64,000 nucleotides of DNA from the NCBI GenBank assembly GCA_006844765.1, contig SPJV01000075.1, positions 66,419 through 130,418 of the forward strand, written 5' to 3'. Positions within the stretch are counted from its first letter, which is position 1. Each line of letters begins with the position of its first letter. The notes below the pieces were generated by a model that worked only from the letters and a program-made list of their open reading frames with translations, was not told the DNA's origin and ran no database searches. Of the stretch, positions 43,385 to 51,928 are shown piece after piece. A program made the position numbers and the translations under genes. The stretch is from Alphaproteobacteria bacterium. Lineage in GTDB: Bacteria > Pseudomonadota > Alphaproteobacteria > UBA8366 > Aestuariispiraceae.

Positions 43385-43900
43385 GTGGATGGGGCACTAC
43401 CCTGGGCCTGGATCATATTGGCCCTGCTGACCCTTCAGCGTGTGGTGGAGCTTGGTGTTGCCAGGCGGAACACCGCGCGTCTTGTGGCTCAAGGGGGGCA
43501 GGAAGTCGGGGCGGCTCACTATCCGCTGATTGTCCTGTTACATGCTGCCTGGCTGTTGGCACTTTGGGTCATGGTCCCTAAGAACAGCGATCTTGTCATG
43601 CCGGCATTGATTGCGGCTGTTCTATTACAATTTCTTAGATATTGGGTGATATCGACTCTTGGCCCCTATTGGACGACCCGGATTATCACGGTGCCGGATG
43701 CGCCCCTGGTGCGGCGAGGTCCCTATCGCTTCCTGAAACATCCCAACTATGTCGTTGTGGTGTTGGAAATCGCGATCGTCCCGTTGATCTTCGCGGCGTG
43801 GGAGATCGCACTGGTTTTCTCAGTCCTGAATGCAGTTGTTCTGACCATCCGCATTCGTGCCGAGAATGCGGCGTTGCAAGATCGTCTGTCTGGCGAATAA
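43385..43900 (+). CDS. Isoprenylcysteine carboxyl methyltransferase family protein
   Basis: 171 residues from GTG 43385, abutting the polyketide synthase stop with TTGGAG upstream. Four or five hydrophobic helices, with the SAM-binding ICMT motif GPYRFLKHPNYVVVVLE and C-terminal RIRAENAALQDRL. In Bacillus the homologous BpsB (YpbQ) O-methylates alkylpyrones made by the partner type III synthase. The same role is inferred here, at the inner membrane. Confidence 0.88.
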   Translation: MDGALPWAWIILALLTLQRVVELGVARRNTARLVAQGGQEVGAAHYPLIVLLHAAWLLALWVMVPKNSDLVMPALIAAVLLQFLRYWVISTLGPYWTTRIITVPDAPLVRRGPYRFLKHPNYVVVVLEIAIVPLIFAAWEIALVFSVLNAVVLTIRIRAENAALQDRLSGE

Positions 43901-43902
43901 TC

Positions 43903-44943
43903 CTACCGTCTGGGCATGATGACGGTGTAGTCGAGCTCTAGAACAAGGTCCTGACCATCGCACGGGAAGTCGCCCGCAGGCCGGTTCTTCACGGCCCGCG
44001 TCATCAGTCGCAACGCGCCGATATCGGTTCGGCCATCCAAGACAATGCGCTCCAGCACCTCTGTCCAGGCATAGATCGTATCACCGCCGAAAACCGGGTT
44101 ACGATGCTTCCCGCCATTGATCGCAGACAGGATGCAACCATTGGCCAAACCGTTGCGGCTAAGCGCCCGCGCCATGGAAATGACATGCCCTCCATAGACA
44201 AGTCGTCGACCAAAGGCGCTATCCGCCATCGCCCGTTGATCCAGATGCGCCCGCGCGCTGTTATCGTATAGACGGGCTGCCATCATGTGTTCGGCTTCTT
44301 CAACCGTCACGCCATCAATATGGTCGATCCGCTCACCCGGCTCATAGTCTTCCCAACGATGGGGTGAGCCTGTCTCCCGGTCATCCCAGGCACGGTTGAT
44401 CCGGTGGCGGGGTACTGTCAGCGGCGCAACCTGGTCAGGCAAATCCGGGACGATCGGGTCCGGTGCGGGGCTTTCAGGATAGCGTTTGGGTACCATGACC
44501 CACCGGCTATAGGTCAGGATCGGCTGGCCCCGCTGATTGAGACCTTCCGTACGGACATAGACGATCCCAGCCTGCCCGCTCGATACTTCGCGCAGGCCGG
44601 TCACGGTTGATCGCGCTGAAATTGTCTCCCCAACCATGATCTGAGAAAGGAAATCACACCCGGCATAGCCAAGATTGGCGGTCGCGTTCTTGGAGATATC
44701 GGCGACGCTCAAGCCGAAAACGATGTGGAAGACTAACAGGTCATCGACAGGCGCGGCATGATAGCCGACGGATCGTGCAAAGGGGTCGGATGATTGTAAC
44801 GCAAAGGCGCCGCCGGTTAAGGCTATATACAAGCTGACATCGCCCGATGTGATGGTCCGAGAGCCCTGATGTCTCAGTTCCTGGCCGACGTGAAAGTCTT
44901 CAAAGAAGCGGCCGCTTGCGGTTTTTCTTGTTTTCTTAGCCAT
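43903..44943 (-). CDS. mch: Mesaconyl-CoA hydratase (double hot-dog MaoC-like)
   Basis: 346 residues, two hot-dog domains. Features that match Mch of the ethylmalonyl-CoA pathway: FFEDFHVGQELRHQGSRTIT, ALTGGAFALQSSDPFARSVG, PVDDLLVFHIVFGLSVADIS, NLGYAGCDFLSQIMVGET and the catalytic-like RLVYGGHVISMARAL. It hydrates mesaconyl-CoA to methylmalyl-CoA. 8 bases after the CitE-like lyase gene, which fits the next pathway step. Stop faces the methyltransferase stop with 2 bases between. Confidence 0.9.
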   Translation of the reverse strand: MAKKTRKTASGRFFEDFHVGQELRHQGSRTITSGDVSLYIALTGGAFALQSSDPFARSVGYHAAPVDDLLVFHIVFGLSVADISKNATANLGYAGCDFLSQIMVGETISARSTVTGLREVSSGQAGIVYVRTEGLNQRGQPILTYSRWVMVPKRYPESPAPDPIVPDLPDQVAPLTVPRHRINRAWDDRETGSPHRWEDYEPGERIDHIDGVTVEEAEHMMAARLYDNSARAHLDQRAMADSAFGRRLVYGGHVISMARALSRNGLANGCILSAINGGKHRNPVFGGDTIYAWTEVLERIVLDGRTDIGALRLMTRAVKNRPAGDFPCDGQDLVLELDYTVIMPRR

Positions 44944-44951
44944 GGGCAGGT

Positions 44952-45854
44952 TTAGGCAGGGGCCTTCTCCGGTTCTGTTTCGATGGCCAGCGTCTCAATG
45001 GCCTCGGCCATGGCGAGGATGCGGCGGGCATTTTCAACGTGCAGATTCTCGACCAGCTTGCCTTCCAGGACCACCAGTCCGGCGCCGTCTGCAGCGGCGG
45101 CTTCGAAGGCAGCAATGATCTTGCGGCTTTCCGCGATTTCCGCCGCGCTGGGGCCGAAGGTTTCGTTGGCGAGCGCGATCGTCTTCGGATGGATCAATGT
45201 CTTACCGTCGAAGCCAAGTTCCAAACCTTGGGCGCAAGCGGCGGCGAAGCCCTCATCATCGGCAAGGTTCAGATGCACCCCATCCAAGGCTGCGAGGCCA
45301 AAGGCACGGGCGACAAGGATCACATGGTTCAGGCTGGTCAGAAAGGGCAGGCGCTCCGGCGTGTGGAGGCAATGAAGGTCCTTTGCCAGATCGGATGTGC
45401 CCATGACGAAGCCAGCCACGCGCGGATGGGACATGGCGATGGATTCCGCCCGCAGAACTCCCATTGGCGTTTCAATCATGCACCAGATCGACATATCGTC
45501 CGGCGCCCCGGCGCTGCTTAGAATGGCGGCGGCCTTCCGAACCGTATCGGCGCTTTCGACCTTCGGCAGGAGCACCCCGTCTGCACCACTGACCGCCATC
45601 GCTGTGATATCACCATAGCCCCATTCGGTTTCCAGCCCATTGACCCGGACAATCAGCTCCCGCGCGCCATAGCCCCCTTGGCCCAAAGCCTCAAGAATGG
45701 CGGCGCGGGCATCAAGTTTGGCATCCGGCGCGACCGCGTCTTCAAGATCCAGAATCAACGCATCTGCCGGCAGGCTGCGACCTTTCTCCAGGGCGCGTTT
45801 GTTGGCACCCGGCATGTACAAGACGGAGCGGCGTGGTCGGATTGCGGTTGCCAT
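44952..45854 (-). CDS. CitE-like CoA ester lyase, (3S)-malyl-CoA thioesterase (Mcl2) or malyl-CoA lyase type
   Basis: 300 residues, HpcH/HpaI barrel: RRSVLYMPGANKRALEKGRS, metal region LILDLEDAVAPDAK, GADGVLLPKVES, catalytic Glu in WCMIETPMGVL and FVMGTSDLAKDL with Asp. The N-terminus ALEKGRSLPADALILDLEDA resembles the Mcl2-type thioesterase more than Mcl1. Either way it serves the ethylmalonyl-CoA route with the adjacent mch gene, cleaving methylmalyl-CoA or hydrolysing malyl-CoA. Start ATG 45852-45854. Confidence 0.82.
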   Translation of the reverse strand: MATAIRPRRSVLYMPGANKRALEKGRSLPADALILDLEDAVAPDAKLDARAAILEALGQGGYGARELIVRVNGLETEWGYGDITAMAVSGADGVLLPKVESADTVRKAAAILSSAGAPDDMSIWCMIETPMGVLRAESIAMSHPRVAGFVMGTSDLAKDLHCLHTPERLPFLTSLNHVILVARAFGLAALDGVHLNLADDEGFAAACAQGLELGFDGKTLIHPKTIALANETFGPSAAEIAESRKIIAAFEAAAADGAGLVVLEGKLVENLHVENARRILAMAEAIETLAIETEPEKAPA

Positions 45855-46034
45855 GGATTAAACTCTCCCGGGGATGGCGGTTGTCAGCGACGAAAATAAG
45901 CTGACAGACAGAAAAATCAAACTTCACCGGATCATCCGATTTTCATTTTTGTCCACCACCCAACCCGGTCTATGCTGAAATGCGGCAGTTTCATCCTGAC
46001 AGCCGTAGAGATTTTCCGGTGGGGTTTTTCAACA

Positions 46035-46892
46035 GTGACCATTCTTTCCATCCAATCGCATGTCGCCTTTGGCCATGTCGGGAATGCAGCGGCCGTTTTT
46101 CCCTTGCAGCGTTTGGGGCGGGAGGTCTGGCCAATCCATACGGTTCTGTTTTCCAATCATCCTGGCTATGGCGCGTTTAAGGGCCCGATTCTGCCGTCCT
46201 CGACGATACGCGATCAAGTGGATGGGCTTGAAGCGCTGGGCGTCTTGGATCGATGTAGTGCTGTGCTGTCCGGCTATTTGGGGGATGCATCCGTCGGGGC
46301 TGCGGTGGCGGACGCCGTGGCGCGGGTCAAGGCGTTGAATTCCGAGGCGATCCATGTTTGTGACCCCGTGATGGGCGATGATGGGCCTGGGCTCTATGTC
46401 GCCGAAGACATTCCAAGCTTCATACGCCGCGTCCTGATCCCGGGTGCAGATGTCGCGATACCGAACCGGTTTGAGCTGTCCCTGTTGACCGGCATGCCCG
46501 CCGCAACGCTGGAGGAAGCATTGGCCGCGGCCAGGGCGTTGATGGCACTTGGCCCCCGGATTGTGTTAACCACCAGTCTGGAGCGTCCTGATGGACCCGA
46601 GGGCTGTATCGAGATGCTGCTGGTGGAAGGGGATGAAGCCTGGATCGTTGCGACACCGAAGCTTGATTTTCCGGTTGCACCAAATGGCTCCGGCGATGCG
46701 ACTGCCGCATTGTTTACGGCGTTCTATTTAGAAAGTCGTGATGCAGCCTTGGCGCTTACCTGGACCGCCTCGTCAATCTACTCCCTGATGTCGGCAACGC
46801 TGAAGTCGGGCGGGCGGGAACTGGCCTTGATCGCTGGTCAAGAACGTCTCGCTAATCCGGAGCGGATATATGACGCTTGGCCCGTTGATTGA
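46035..46892 (+). CDS. pdxY: Pyridoxal kinase
   Basis: 285 residues from GTG 46035, matching the family start TILSIQSHVAFGHVGNAAAV; the frame runs back to 45972. Ribokinase-like PdxY/PdxK features: GREVWPIHTVLFSNHPGYG, LSGYLGDASVG, VCDPVMGDDGPGLYV and the anion-hole Asp in APNGSGDATAALFTAF. It phosphorylates pyridoxal to PLP. The stop lies in a 22-bp tandem array that also contains the stop of the convergent gene. Confidence 0.94.
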   Translation: MTILSIQSHVAFGHVGNAAAVFPLQRLGREVWPIHTVLFSNHPGYGAFKGPILPSSTIRDQVDGLEALGVLDRCSAVLSGYLGDASVGAAVADAVARVKALNSEAIHVCDPVMGDDGPGLYVAEDIPSFIRRVLIPGADVAIPNRFELSLLTGMPAATLEEALAAARALMALGPRIVLTTSLERPDGPEGCIEMLLVEGDEAWIVATPKLDFPVAPNGSGDATAALFTAFYLESRDAALALTWTASSIYSLMSATLKSGGRELALIAGQERLANPERIYDAWPVD

Positions 46893-46954
46893 ATAGCCAA
46901 CTGGCAGCCTTTGAACAGCTAACCGGCGGCTTTTGAATAGCTAATCGGCGGCTC
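46889..46954. repeat. 22-bp tandem repeat, 3 copies, containing both convergent stop codons
   Basis: Three 22-bp units follow head to tail: ttgaatagccaactggcagcct (46889-46910), the second (46911-46932) and third (46933-46954) each differing by 3-4 bases. The first holds the TGA of pdxY; the third holds the last codons and TAG of the convergent TPR gene. It looks like a tandem duplication of the gene end. Confidence 0.92.
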
Positions 46955-49481
46955 TGATTTTACGAACCAGCAGATGCCGGACCCGGTTGAATACTTCCCG
47001 CCAATCCCCTGGGCTGGTCTGTCGGAACAAGGTCATGCTGGGGTACCAAGGCGTGTCGTCCCGCGTTTGCATCCAACGCCAATCCGGGGCGTAGGGCAGC
47101 AGCACCCAGACTTGCTTGCCCAGCGCGCCCGCGAGATGGGCAACGGATGTGTCGACCGTGATGACGAGGTCCAATTGCTGAATCAAGGCAGCTGTTTGAG
47201 CGAAATCGCCTAACGCGCCGGACATGTCGCGGATAAAGGGCTCCAACTGGGCGCTGGCGATATCCTGGGCGCGCGGGCCCTTTTGCAGAGAGAAGAATGC
47301 CACCCCTTGCATTTCCATCAGCGAGGCAAAGTCTTCTATCGACAGGGATCTGTTCCGGTCGTTCTTATGGCTTGGCTTACCCGCCCAGCAAAGGCCGATA
47401 CGCATTTGGGAGGCTGTCTGATCCGGCAATTCCGGCAAGTCTGTGTCTTCTGGGCTGCTCAGGTAAGGAATGTCGCCTGGGACCGTGTCCAGTGTCGTTT
47501 TCGCAAGACCGGGCAGGCTTAGCAGCGGAACCTGGAAATTGTATCCGCCGCGCAGCGGTGCTCCTTGCGGGGTGACGTCAATGCCTTCGAATAAGGGCGA
47601 CGCTTTCAGCAGTGAAACGAGGGGCGGTTGGACCTCGAACGTGATCGCGCGGGGGGACTGGGCCTTCAGCACCGGGACATAGCGGCAGAATTGCAGACTG
47701 TCGCCCAGCCCTTGTTCACTCCACACCATGATTGTCCGGTTCTTCAGCTTCGCGCCGCGCCAACGGGGGATGCGGTTATGCCGTATCGCGGCTTCCGGCA
47801 GATCCCAACGCGCTTCGTAGTCGCGGAAACCGGCTTCCAGGTCGCCGGCAAGCAGATGCGTTAAGGATCGATCCCATACCAATTCTGGCTTGTTGTAGCC
47901 CCGTTGCTCCGCCTCTTTGAAACTGTCGAGCGCTTCGGCGAATTCCCCCTTATCCCGCAAGACAAGGCCGAGATTATAATGTATCTGCGCCGCTTCCGGG
48001 GAGCATGCCAATGCCTGACGGTGGGCTTCTTCCGCGTGATCCAGTCGGTTTTGTGCCCGAAAGGCATTGCCCAGATTGGACCAAGCCGATCCATCATCAG
48101 GCTTCAAGGAAACACCCCGCCGTAAACAGGCGATGGCCGGCTCCAGATGCCCGGTCCGGCGGAGCAGGACGCCCAGATTGATCCAGGGGGCGGGAAGGGT
48201 CGGATTCGCCGCGATCAATGCGCGATAGAGCTTCGAGGCTTGATCCAACTTTCCTTGCCCATGCAACGCCACGGCCTGGGCAAGCAGCTTAGGTTCCGAA
48301 TTTTCATCCGACACTGAACTTGCCGCAGTTTCTGGCGACCCTAATGTGGCCTCTTGTGCGGGTGGCGGTTCAATGGAGACGGACCATTCTTCCTTTGGCG
48401 GCGGAGATGTCTCAGGCTCTTCTTCGGCTGCTGGTTCAGGCTGAGGTTCCTCTGAAATCTCAGCGTGACCCACATCGGTTGTCACGTCGGTTTCTACAGC
48501 CTCTGCGTCGTCGACAGGCTGATCGCTTGCAGCTGCAGTGGCATCGAAGACTTCGAACATCGCGTCAAAATCATCGACCTTGTCCCCTTCGGATGGTGAG
48601 GGTGCGGCGTAGCTCGTTTCGGCGACCTCAGTTGCCTGAGGGACCGGTGCGGATGGGGCAGATGGGGCAGATGGGGCAGATGGGGCAGATTGGGCGGATG
48701 GCTCGGTAGGGCTCTCTTCGTCGTGGGCTGTAGAGCTTTCTTCTTCGCCGACGATTGTGTCTAACATGACAAAGTCATCTATCATATCGGTATCGACTGG
48801 GGTGTTCTCCTCACCGGGAACAGCGACGGAAGCAGCGATGCTTTCCACGTCTTCATCATCATCCGCCCAGTCAATATCGGGGAACTCGTCTTCATCCAGT
48901 TCAATAGAGGCTGGCGGCTTTTCGAAATCGTCCAGCTCGGATGATTCGGTTTCCGATATTGCGGCTTCCGATAACGCGGTGTTTTCGGTCCTCTGCGCCG
49001 TAGGTAACGGCGGGTCTGCTTCAAATTCTGTAGACCGCGAGCCGTCTTGCGGGGCTTCGCCATAGATGACGACCGGCGCATCACCAGCCTGAGTTTGAGC
49101 ACGGGCGCCCGTGTCCGGGCCATCGGCTGTCATCTCTGCGGATTCGAGCATCTCGGACAGATCAAGCTCAACCAGGGATGACAGATCGATCCCCATCATG
49201 TCGTCCCGATGGAGGATATCGTCAATCTCGGCGTTTACTTCCGCCTCAGTCTGTTCATCGATACCAGAGGTTCCAGGAGGCTCCGGATCGAACATTGAAT
49301 ACGGGTCGGAATCGCCAGCTCCACTGTCATCAGACGGTTTACCAGAAGACGCAGTGGAGGACGCACTGGCCGCGTCTCCCGTTTTCTTCTTCGGCTTGCC
49401 GAAGTCGATCACGAAATCCGCGCCCAGTTCAAAGCCAGAACCATCGCCCCGGCTGCCCGATCTCTTATTCTCGTCGACCAT
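46941..49481 (-). CDS. TPR and glycosyltransferase-9-like protein with long acidic N-terminus
   Basis: 846 residues. Residues 1-390 are acidic, Ser/Glu/Asp-rich and disordered, with KKKTGD near the start and a (SAP)5 run at about 262-276. About 395-560 are TPR units (LAQAVALHGQGKLDQASKLY; PAWINLGVLLRRTGHLEPAI; SAWSNLGNAFRAQNRLDHAE). The end (~570-846) is a heptosyltransferase-like fold: WSEQGLGDSLQFCRYVPVL, MRIGLCWAGKPSHKNDRNRS and DTSVAHLAGALGKQVWVLLP. Homologous TPR-GT proteins act in glycosylation or O-antigen/flagellin modification; here the target is unknown. Confidence 0.85.
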   Translation of the reverse strand: MVDENKRSGSRGDGSGFELGADFVIDFGKPKKKTGDAASASSTASSGKPSDDSGAGDSDPYSMFDPEPPGTSGIDEQTEAEVNAEIDDILHRDDMMGIDLSSLVELDLSEMLESAEMTADGPDTGARAQTQAGDAPVVIYGEAPQDGSRSTEFEADPPLPTAQRTENTALSEAAISETESSELDDFEKPPASIELDEDEFPDIDWADDDEDVESIAASVAVPGEENTPVDTDMIDDFVMLDTIVGEEESSTAHDEESPTEPSAQSAPSAPSAPSAPSAPVPQATEVAETSYAAPSPSEGDKVDDFDAMFEVFDATAAASDQPVDDAEAVETDVTTDVGHAEISEEPQPEPAAEEEPETSPPPKEEWSVSIEPPPAQEATLGSPETAASSVSDENSEPKLLAQAVALHGQGKLDQASKLYRALIAANPTLPAPWINLGVLLRRTGHLEPAIACLRRGVSLKPDDGSAWSNLGNAFRAQNRLDHAEEAHRQALACSPEAAQIHYNLGLVLRDKGEFAEALDSFKEAEQRGYNKPELVWDRSLTHLLAGDLEAGFRDYEARWDLPEAAIRHNRIPRWRGAKLKNRTIMVWSEQGLGDSLQFCRYVPVLKAQSPRAITFEVQPPLVSLLKASPLFEGIDVTPQGAPLRGGYNFQVPLLSLPGLAKTTLDTVPGDIPYLSSPEDTDLPELPDQTASQMRIGLCWAGKPSHKNDRNRSLSIEDFASLMEMQGVAFFSLQKGPRAQDIASAQLEPFIRDMSGALGDFAQTAALIQQLDLVITVDTSVAHLAGALGKQVWVLLPYAPDWRWMQTRDDTPWYPSMTLFRQTSPGDWREVFNRVRHLLVRKIRAAD
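48652..48696. repeat. 9-bp in-frame repeat coding the (SAP)5 run
   Basis: gatggggca occurs four times in a row (48652-48687), then gattgggcg. On the minus strand each unit codes Ser-Ala-Pro or Ala-Pro-Ser in the disordered region of the TPR/glycosyltransferase-like protein. Copy number is likely to vary between strains. Confidence 0.9.
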
Positions 49482-49536
49482 CAGCGCCGACCCTACCCGG
49501 TTCGCACGCCTGGGTCGAGGTCCACGCGCATGCCGG

Positions 49537-50553
49537 TCAAATCAAACCGTCAGCGATCATTTGCTCGGCAATCTGCACCGTGTTCAGGGCAGCCCCTTTA
49601 CGCAGATTGTCCGAGACGATCCAGAGCGCCAAGCCATTCTCGATGGTCGGATCTTCGCGGATGCGGCTGATATAGACGGCGTCTTCACCCGCTGATTCTT
49701 CCGGCGTTACATAGCCTTCGTCAGCGCGGTGATCGACCACGATGCAACCCGGTGCTTCCCGCAGAATTTCCCTTGCGTCATCGGCGGATAATTCGCGGGA
49801 GAGCTGGAGATTGGCCGCAACCGCATGGCCGATGAAGACCGGCACGCGCACACAGGTTGCATGCAGTTTGATCTTCGGATCGATGATCTTTTTGGTTTCG
49901 ACCATCATCTTCCATTCTTCCTTGGTCGAGCCGTCATCCATGAAGACATCGATATGGGGAATGGCGTTGAAGGCGATCTGCTTGGTGAATTTCTCCCGCG
50001 GGAGCGGATCGTTCACAAAGACGGAGCGCGTTTGGTTGAAAAGCTCGTCCATTCCCTCCCGGCCCGCGCCGGAGACGGATTGGTAGGTCGAGACCACGAC
50101 ACGTTCGATATTTGCGGCGTCGTGAAGCGGCTTCAGCGCGACCACAGTCTGGATCGTCGAACAGTTCGGATTGGCGATGATGTTCTTCTTGTTGAACCCT
50201 TTCAGCGCTTCCGGGTTCACTTCCGGCACCACCAGCGGCACATCCGGGTCCATCCGGAATTGTGAGGTGTTGTCCACCACCACGGCGCCGGCTGCGGCTG
50301 CTTTTGGAGAATATTCAGCGCTGACCTTCGCACCGGGCGAGGACAGAACAATATCGGTCCCGGTGAAGTCGTAACTGGCGAGATCCTGTGCCTTCAAGAC
50401 ATCATCTTCGCCATAAGAGATTTCGACACCGACCGAACGGGAAGACGCAAGCGCGACAACCTGGTCTGCCGGAAACTTTCGCTCAGCCATGATCTGTAAG
50501 ACCTCGCGGCCGACATTTCCCGTGGCCCCGACCACAGCAACCTTATACCCCAT
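49537..50553 (-). CDS. asd: Aspartate-semialdehyde dehydrogenase
   Basis: 338 residues. NADP motif VAVVGATGNVGREVLQ, active Cys in NIIANPNCSTIQTV, substrate Arg/His region ATCVRVPVFIGHAVA and QSVSGAGREGMDEL. It makes aspartate semialdehyde for lysine, threonine, methionine and diaminopimelate. GGAAGTTCAAA lies before the start. It faces the TPR gene downstream at 55 bases. Confidence 0.97.
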   Translation of the reverse strand: MGYKVAVVGATGNVGREVLQIMAERKFPADQVVALASSRSVGVEISYGEDDVLKAQDLASYDFTGTDIVLSSPGAKVSAEYSPKAAAAGAVVVDNTSQFRMDPDVPLVVPEVNPEALKGFNKKNIIANPNCSTIQTVVALKPLHDAANIERVVVSTYQSVSGAGREGMDELFNQTRSVFVNDPLPREKFTKQIAFNAIPHIDVFMDDGSTKEEWKMMVETKKIIDPKIKLHATCVRVPVFIGHAVAANLQLSRELSADDAREILREAPGCIVVDHRADEGYVTPEESAGEDAVYISRIREDPTIENGLALWIVSDNLRKGAALNTVQIAEQMIADGLI

Positions 50554-50664
50554 TTTGAACTTCCTTTCATCCTAACCAGGACCCTTGGGCGGCGCTTCAA
50601 TAACGCCGGGGGACGGGTCTGGCAATTCAACAAATCGCGCCCGCACTGTGCGGACAAATGAAAA

Positions 50665-50686
50665 GGGCCGGGGAAAACCCCGGCCC
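50665..50686 (-). terminator. Rho-independent terminator of the small repeat protein gene
   Basis: GGGCCGGGG (50665-50673), AAAA, CCCCGGCCC (50678-50686). On the minus strand the stem is followed by TTTT (50661-50664), so it ends the gene at 50728-50985. Confidence 0.88.
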
Positions 50687-50727
50687 GTCGATCTGGCGGT
50701 GGTCCGCCGAGATGTTCGGTTCCGAGG

Positions 50728-50985
50728 CTACCCGTCAGCCACGGTGGTTTTCGTTGTCTTGGTCGTTTTCGTTGTCTTGGTCGTTTTGGTCAGCACAGGC
50801 GACTTCGACTGGCCTGCCGTGGCGGCCTTGTCCGTTGCCGTGCTGGCGGTCGTTGCATGTTTTTCAGCATGTTTTTGTGCGAAGCACATGCCTTCAGCCA
50901 TGGCGGAGGCACCGAATCCGATGACGCCAAACGCGACGGTGCCTGCGACGGCGAGACCGGCGGCAACTGTCTTGAGAGCGTACAT
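50728..50985 (-). CDS. Small exported protein with Lys-Thr-Thr repeat tail
   Basis: 85 residues. ATG 50983-50985 has AAGGAA 7 bases upstream. Residues 1-30 are a signal peptide or membrane anchor (MYALKTVAAGLAVAGTVAFG, then cut near SAMAEG). The mature part is Ala/Thr/Lys-rich with one Cys (GMCFAQKHAEKHA) and ends in four KTT repeats plus VADG. A good ribosome site and a terminator support a real gene. No family is recognised. A basic exported tail might bind surface polymers or nucleic acid; this is speculation. Confidence 0.65.
   Translation of the reverse strand: MYALKTVAAGLAVAGTVAFGVIGFGASAMAEGMCFAQKHAEKHATTASTATDKAATAGQSKSPVLTKTTKTTKTTKTTKTTVADG
50747..50791. repeat. 18-bp tandem repeat coding the KTT tail
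   Basis: gttttcgttgtcttggtc occurs perfectly at 50747-50764 and 50765-50782, with a half copy gttttggtc to 50791. It codes Lys-Thr-Thr units on the minus strand. Confidence 0.9.
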
Positions 50986-51064
50986 CACGGCATTCCTTTT
51001 CGTTTGCTGGCGCGCAGTCTAGTCTTTCAGTAGAGATTCGGCAACCAAGGAGGTTCTCTCACCG

Positions 51065-51925
51065 ATGCCAGTGTCAATTGACCCCTTCTTTGATGAAGCG
51101 ACCAATACCTTCAGCTATGTAATCGCCGATCCTGTTTCCGGCGATGCGGCCATTCTGGATAGCGTCTTGGATTATGACCCGGCGTCCGGGCGTACATCGC
51201 ACGGATCGGCGGATCGTCTGATTGCGGCCATCAAGGATAAAGGGCTGACGCTGCGCTATATCCTCGAAACCCATGTGCATGCGGATCATCTGACCGCGGC
51301 CCCTTACCTGAAGGCGGCCTTGGGTGGGGAGATCTGCATCGGGTCCAAAGTGCCGGTGGTGCAGGACACCTTCGCGGGGATCTATAACCTGGGGGAAGAC
51401 TTTGCCCGCAATGGGTCGCAGTTCGACCGGCTTTTGAACGATGGCGAATGTTTGAGGCTGGGGGATGTGGAGATTGAGACGCTCCACACACCCGGTCATA
51501 CGCCAGCCTGTGTTTCCTATAAGGTGGAAGATGCCGTATTTGTCGGGGATGTCATGTTCATGCCGGACTTCGGGTCTGCCCGATGCGATTTCCCGGGGGG
51601 CGATGCCCGGACGTTATACCGATCTGTTCAACGCATTCTCTCCCTGCCGCCGGAAACCCGACTGTTCATGTGCCATGACTACTGTCCGGGTGGACGGGAG
51701 CTGCGGTGGATCACGACGGTCGCGGAGCAGCGGGCGGATAACCCGCATATCAAGGATGGGGTTGATGAAGAGGCCTTTGTCACTCTCCGGACGGAACGGG
51801 ATGCGAAATTGTCGATGCCGGCTCTGCTGTTGCCTTCCGTGCAGGTGAATATCCGGGGGGGCTCTTTTCCGCAGGCTGAATCGAACGGCAACAGCTACCT
51901 CAAGATCCCGTTGAATGTGGTCTAG
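51065..51925 (+). CDS. MBL-fold hydrolase, persulfide dioxygenase-like (Blh/ETHE1 type)
   Basis: 286 residues. Metallo-beta-lactamase motifs: ETHVHADHLTAAPYL (HxHxDH), TLHTPGHTPACVSYKV, VFVGDVMFMPDFGSARCDFP with Asp, and FMCHDYCPGGRELRW with the last His. The family includes sulfur dioxygenases (ETHE1, Blh) that oxidise glutathione persulfide with a mononuclear iron. No rhodanese domain or BigR regulator is adjacent. AAGGAGG precedes ATG 51065. Confidence 0.88.
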   Translation: MPVSIDPFFDEATNTFSYVIADPVSGDAAILDSVLDYDPASGRTSHGSADRLIAAIKDKGLTLRYILETHVHADHLTAAPYLKAALGGEICIGSKVPVVQDTFAGIYNLGEDFARNGSQFDRLLNDGECLRLGDVEIETLHTPGHTPACVSYKVEDAVFVGDVMFMPDFGSARCDFPGGDARTLYRSVQRILSLPPETRLFMCHDYCPGGRELRWITTVAEQRADNPHIKDGVDEEAFVTLRTERDAKLSMPALLLPSVQVNIRGGSFPQAESNGNSYLKIPLNVV

Positions 51926-51928
51926 CAT

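Noticed and set aside
48652..48696. Possible CRISPR-like array
   Set aside because: Units are contiguous 9-bp in-frame codon repeats without spacers and lie inside a coding region.
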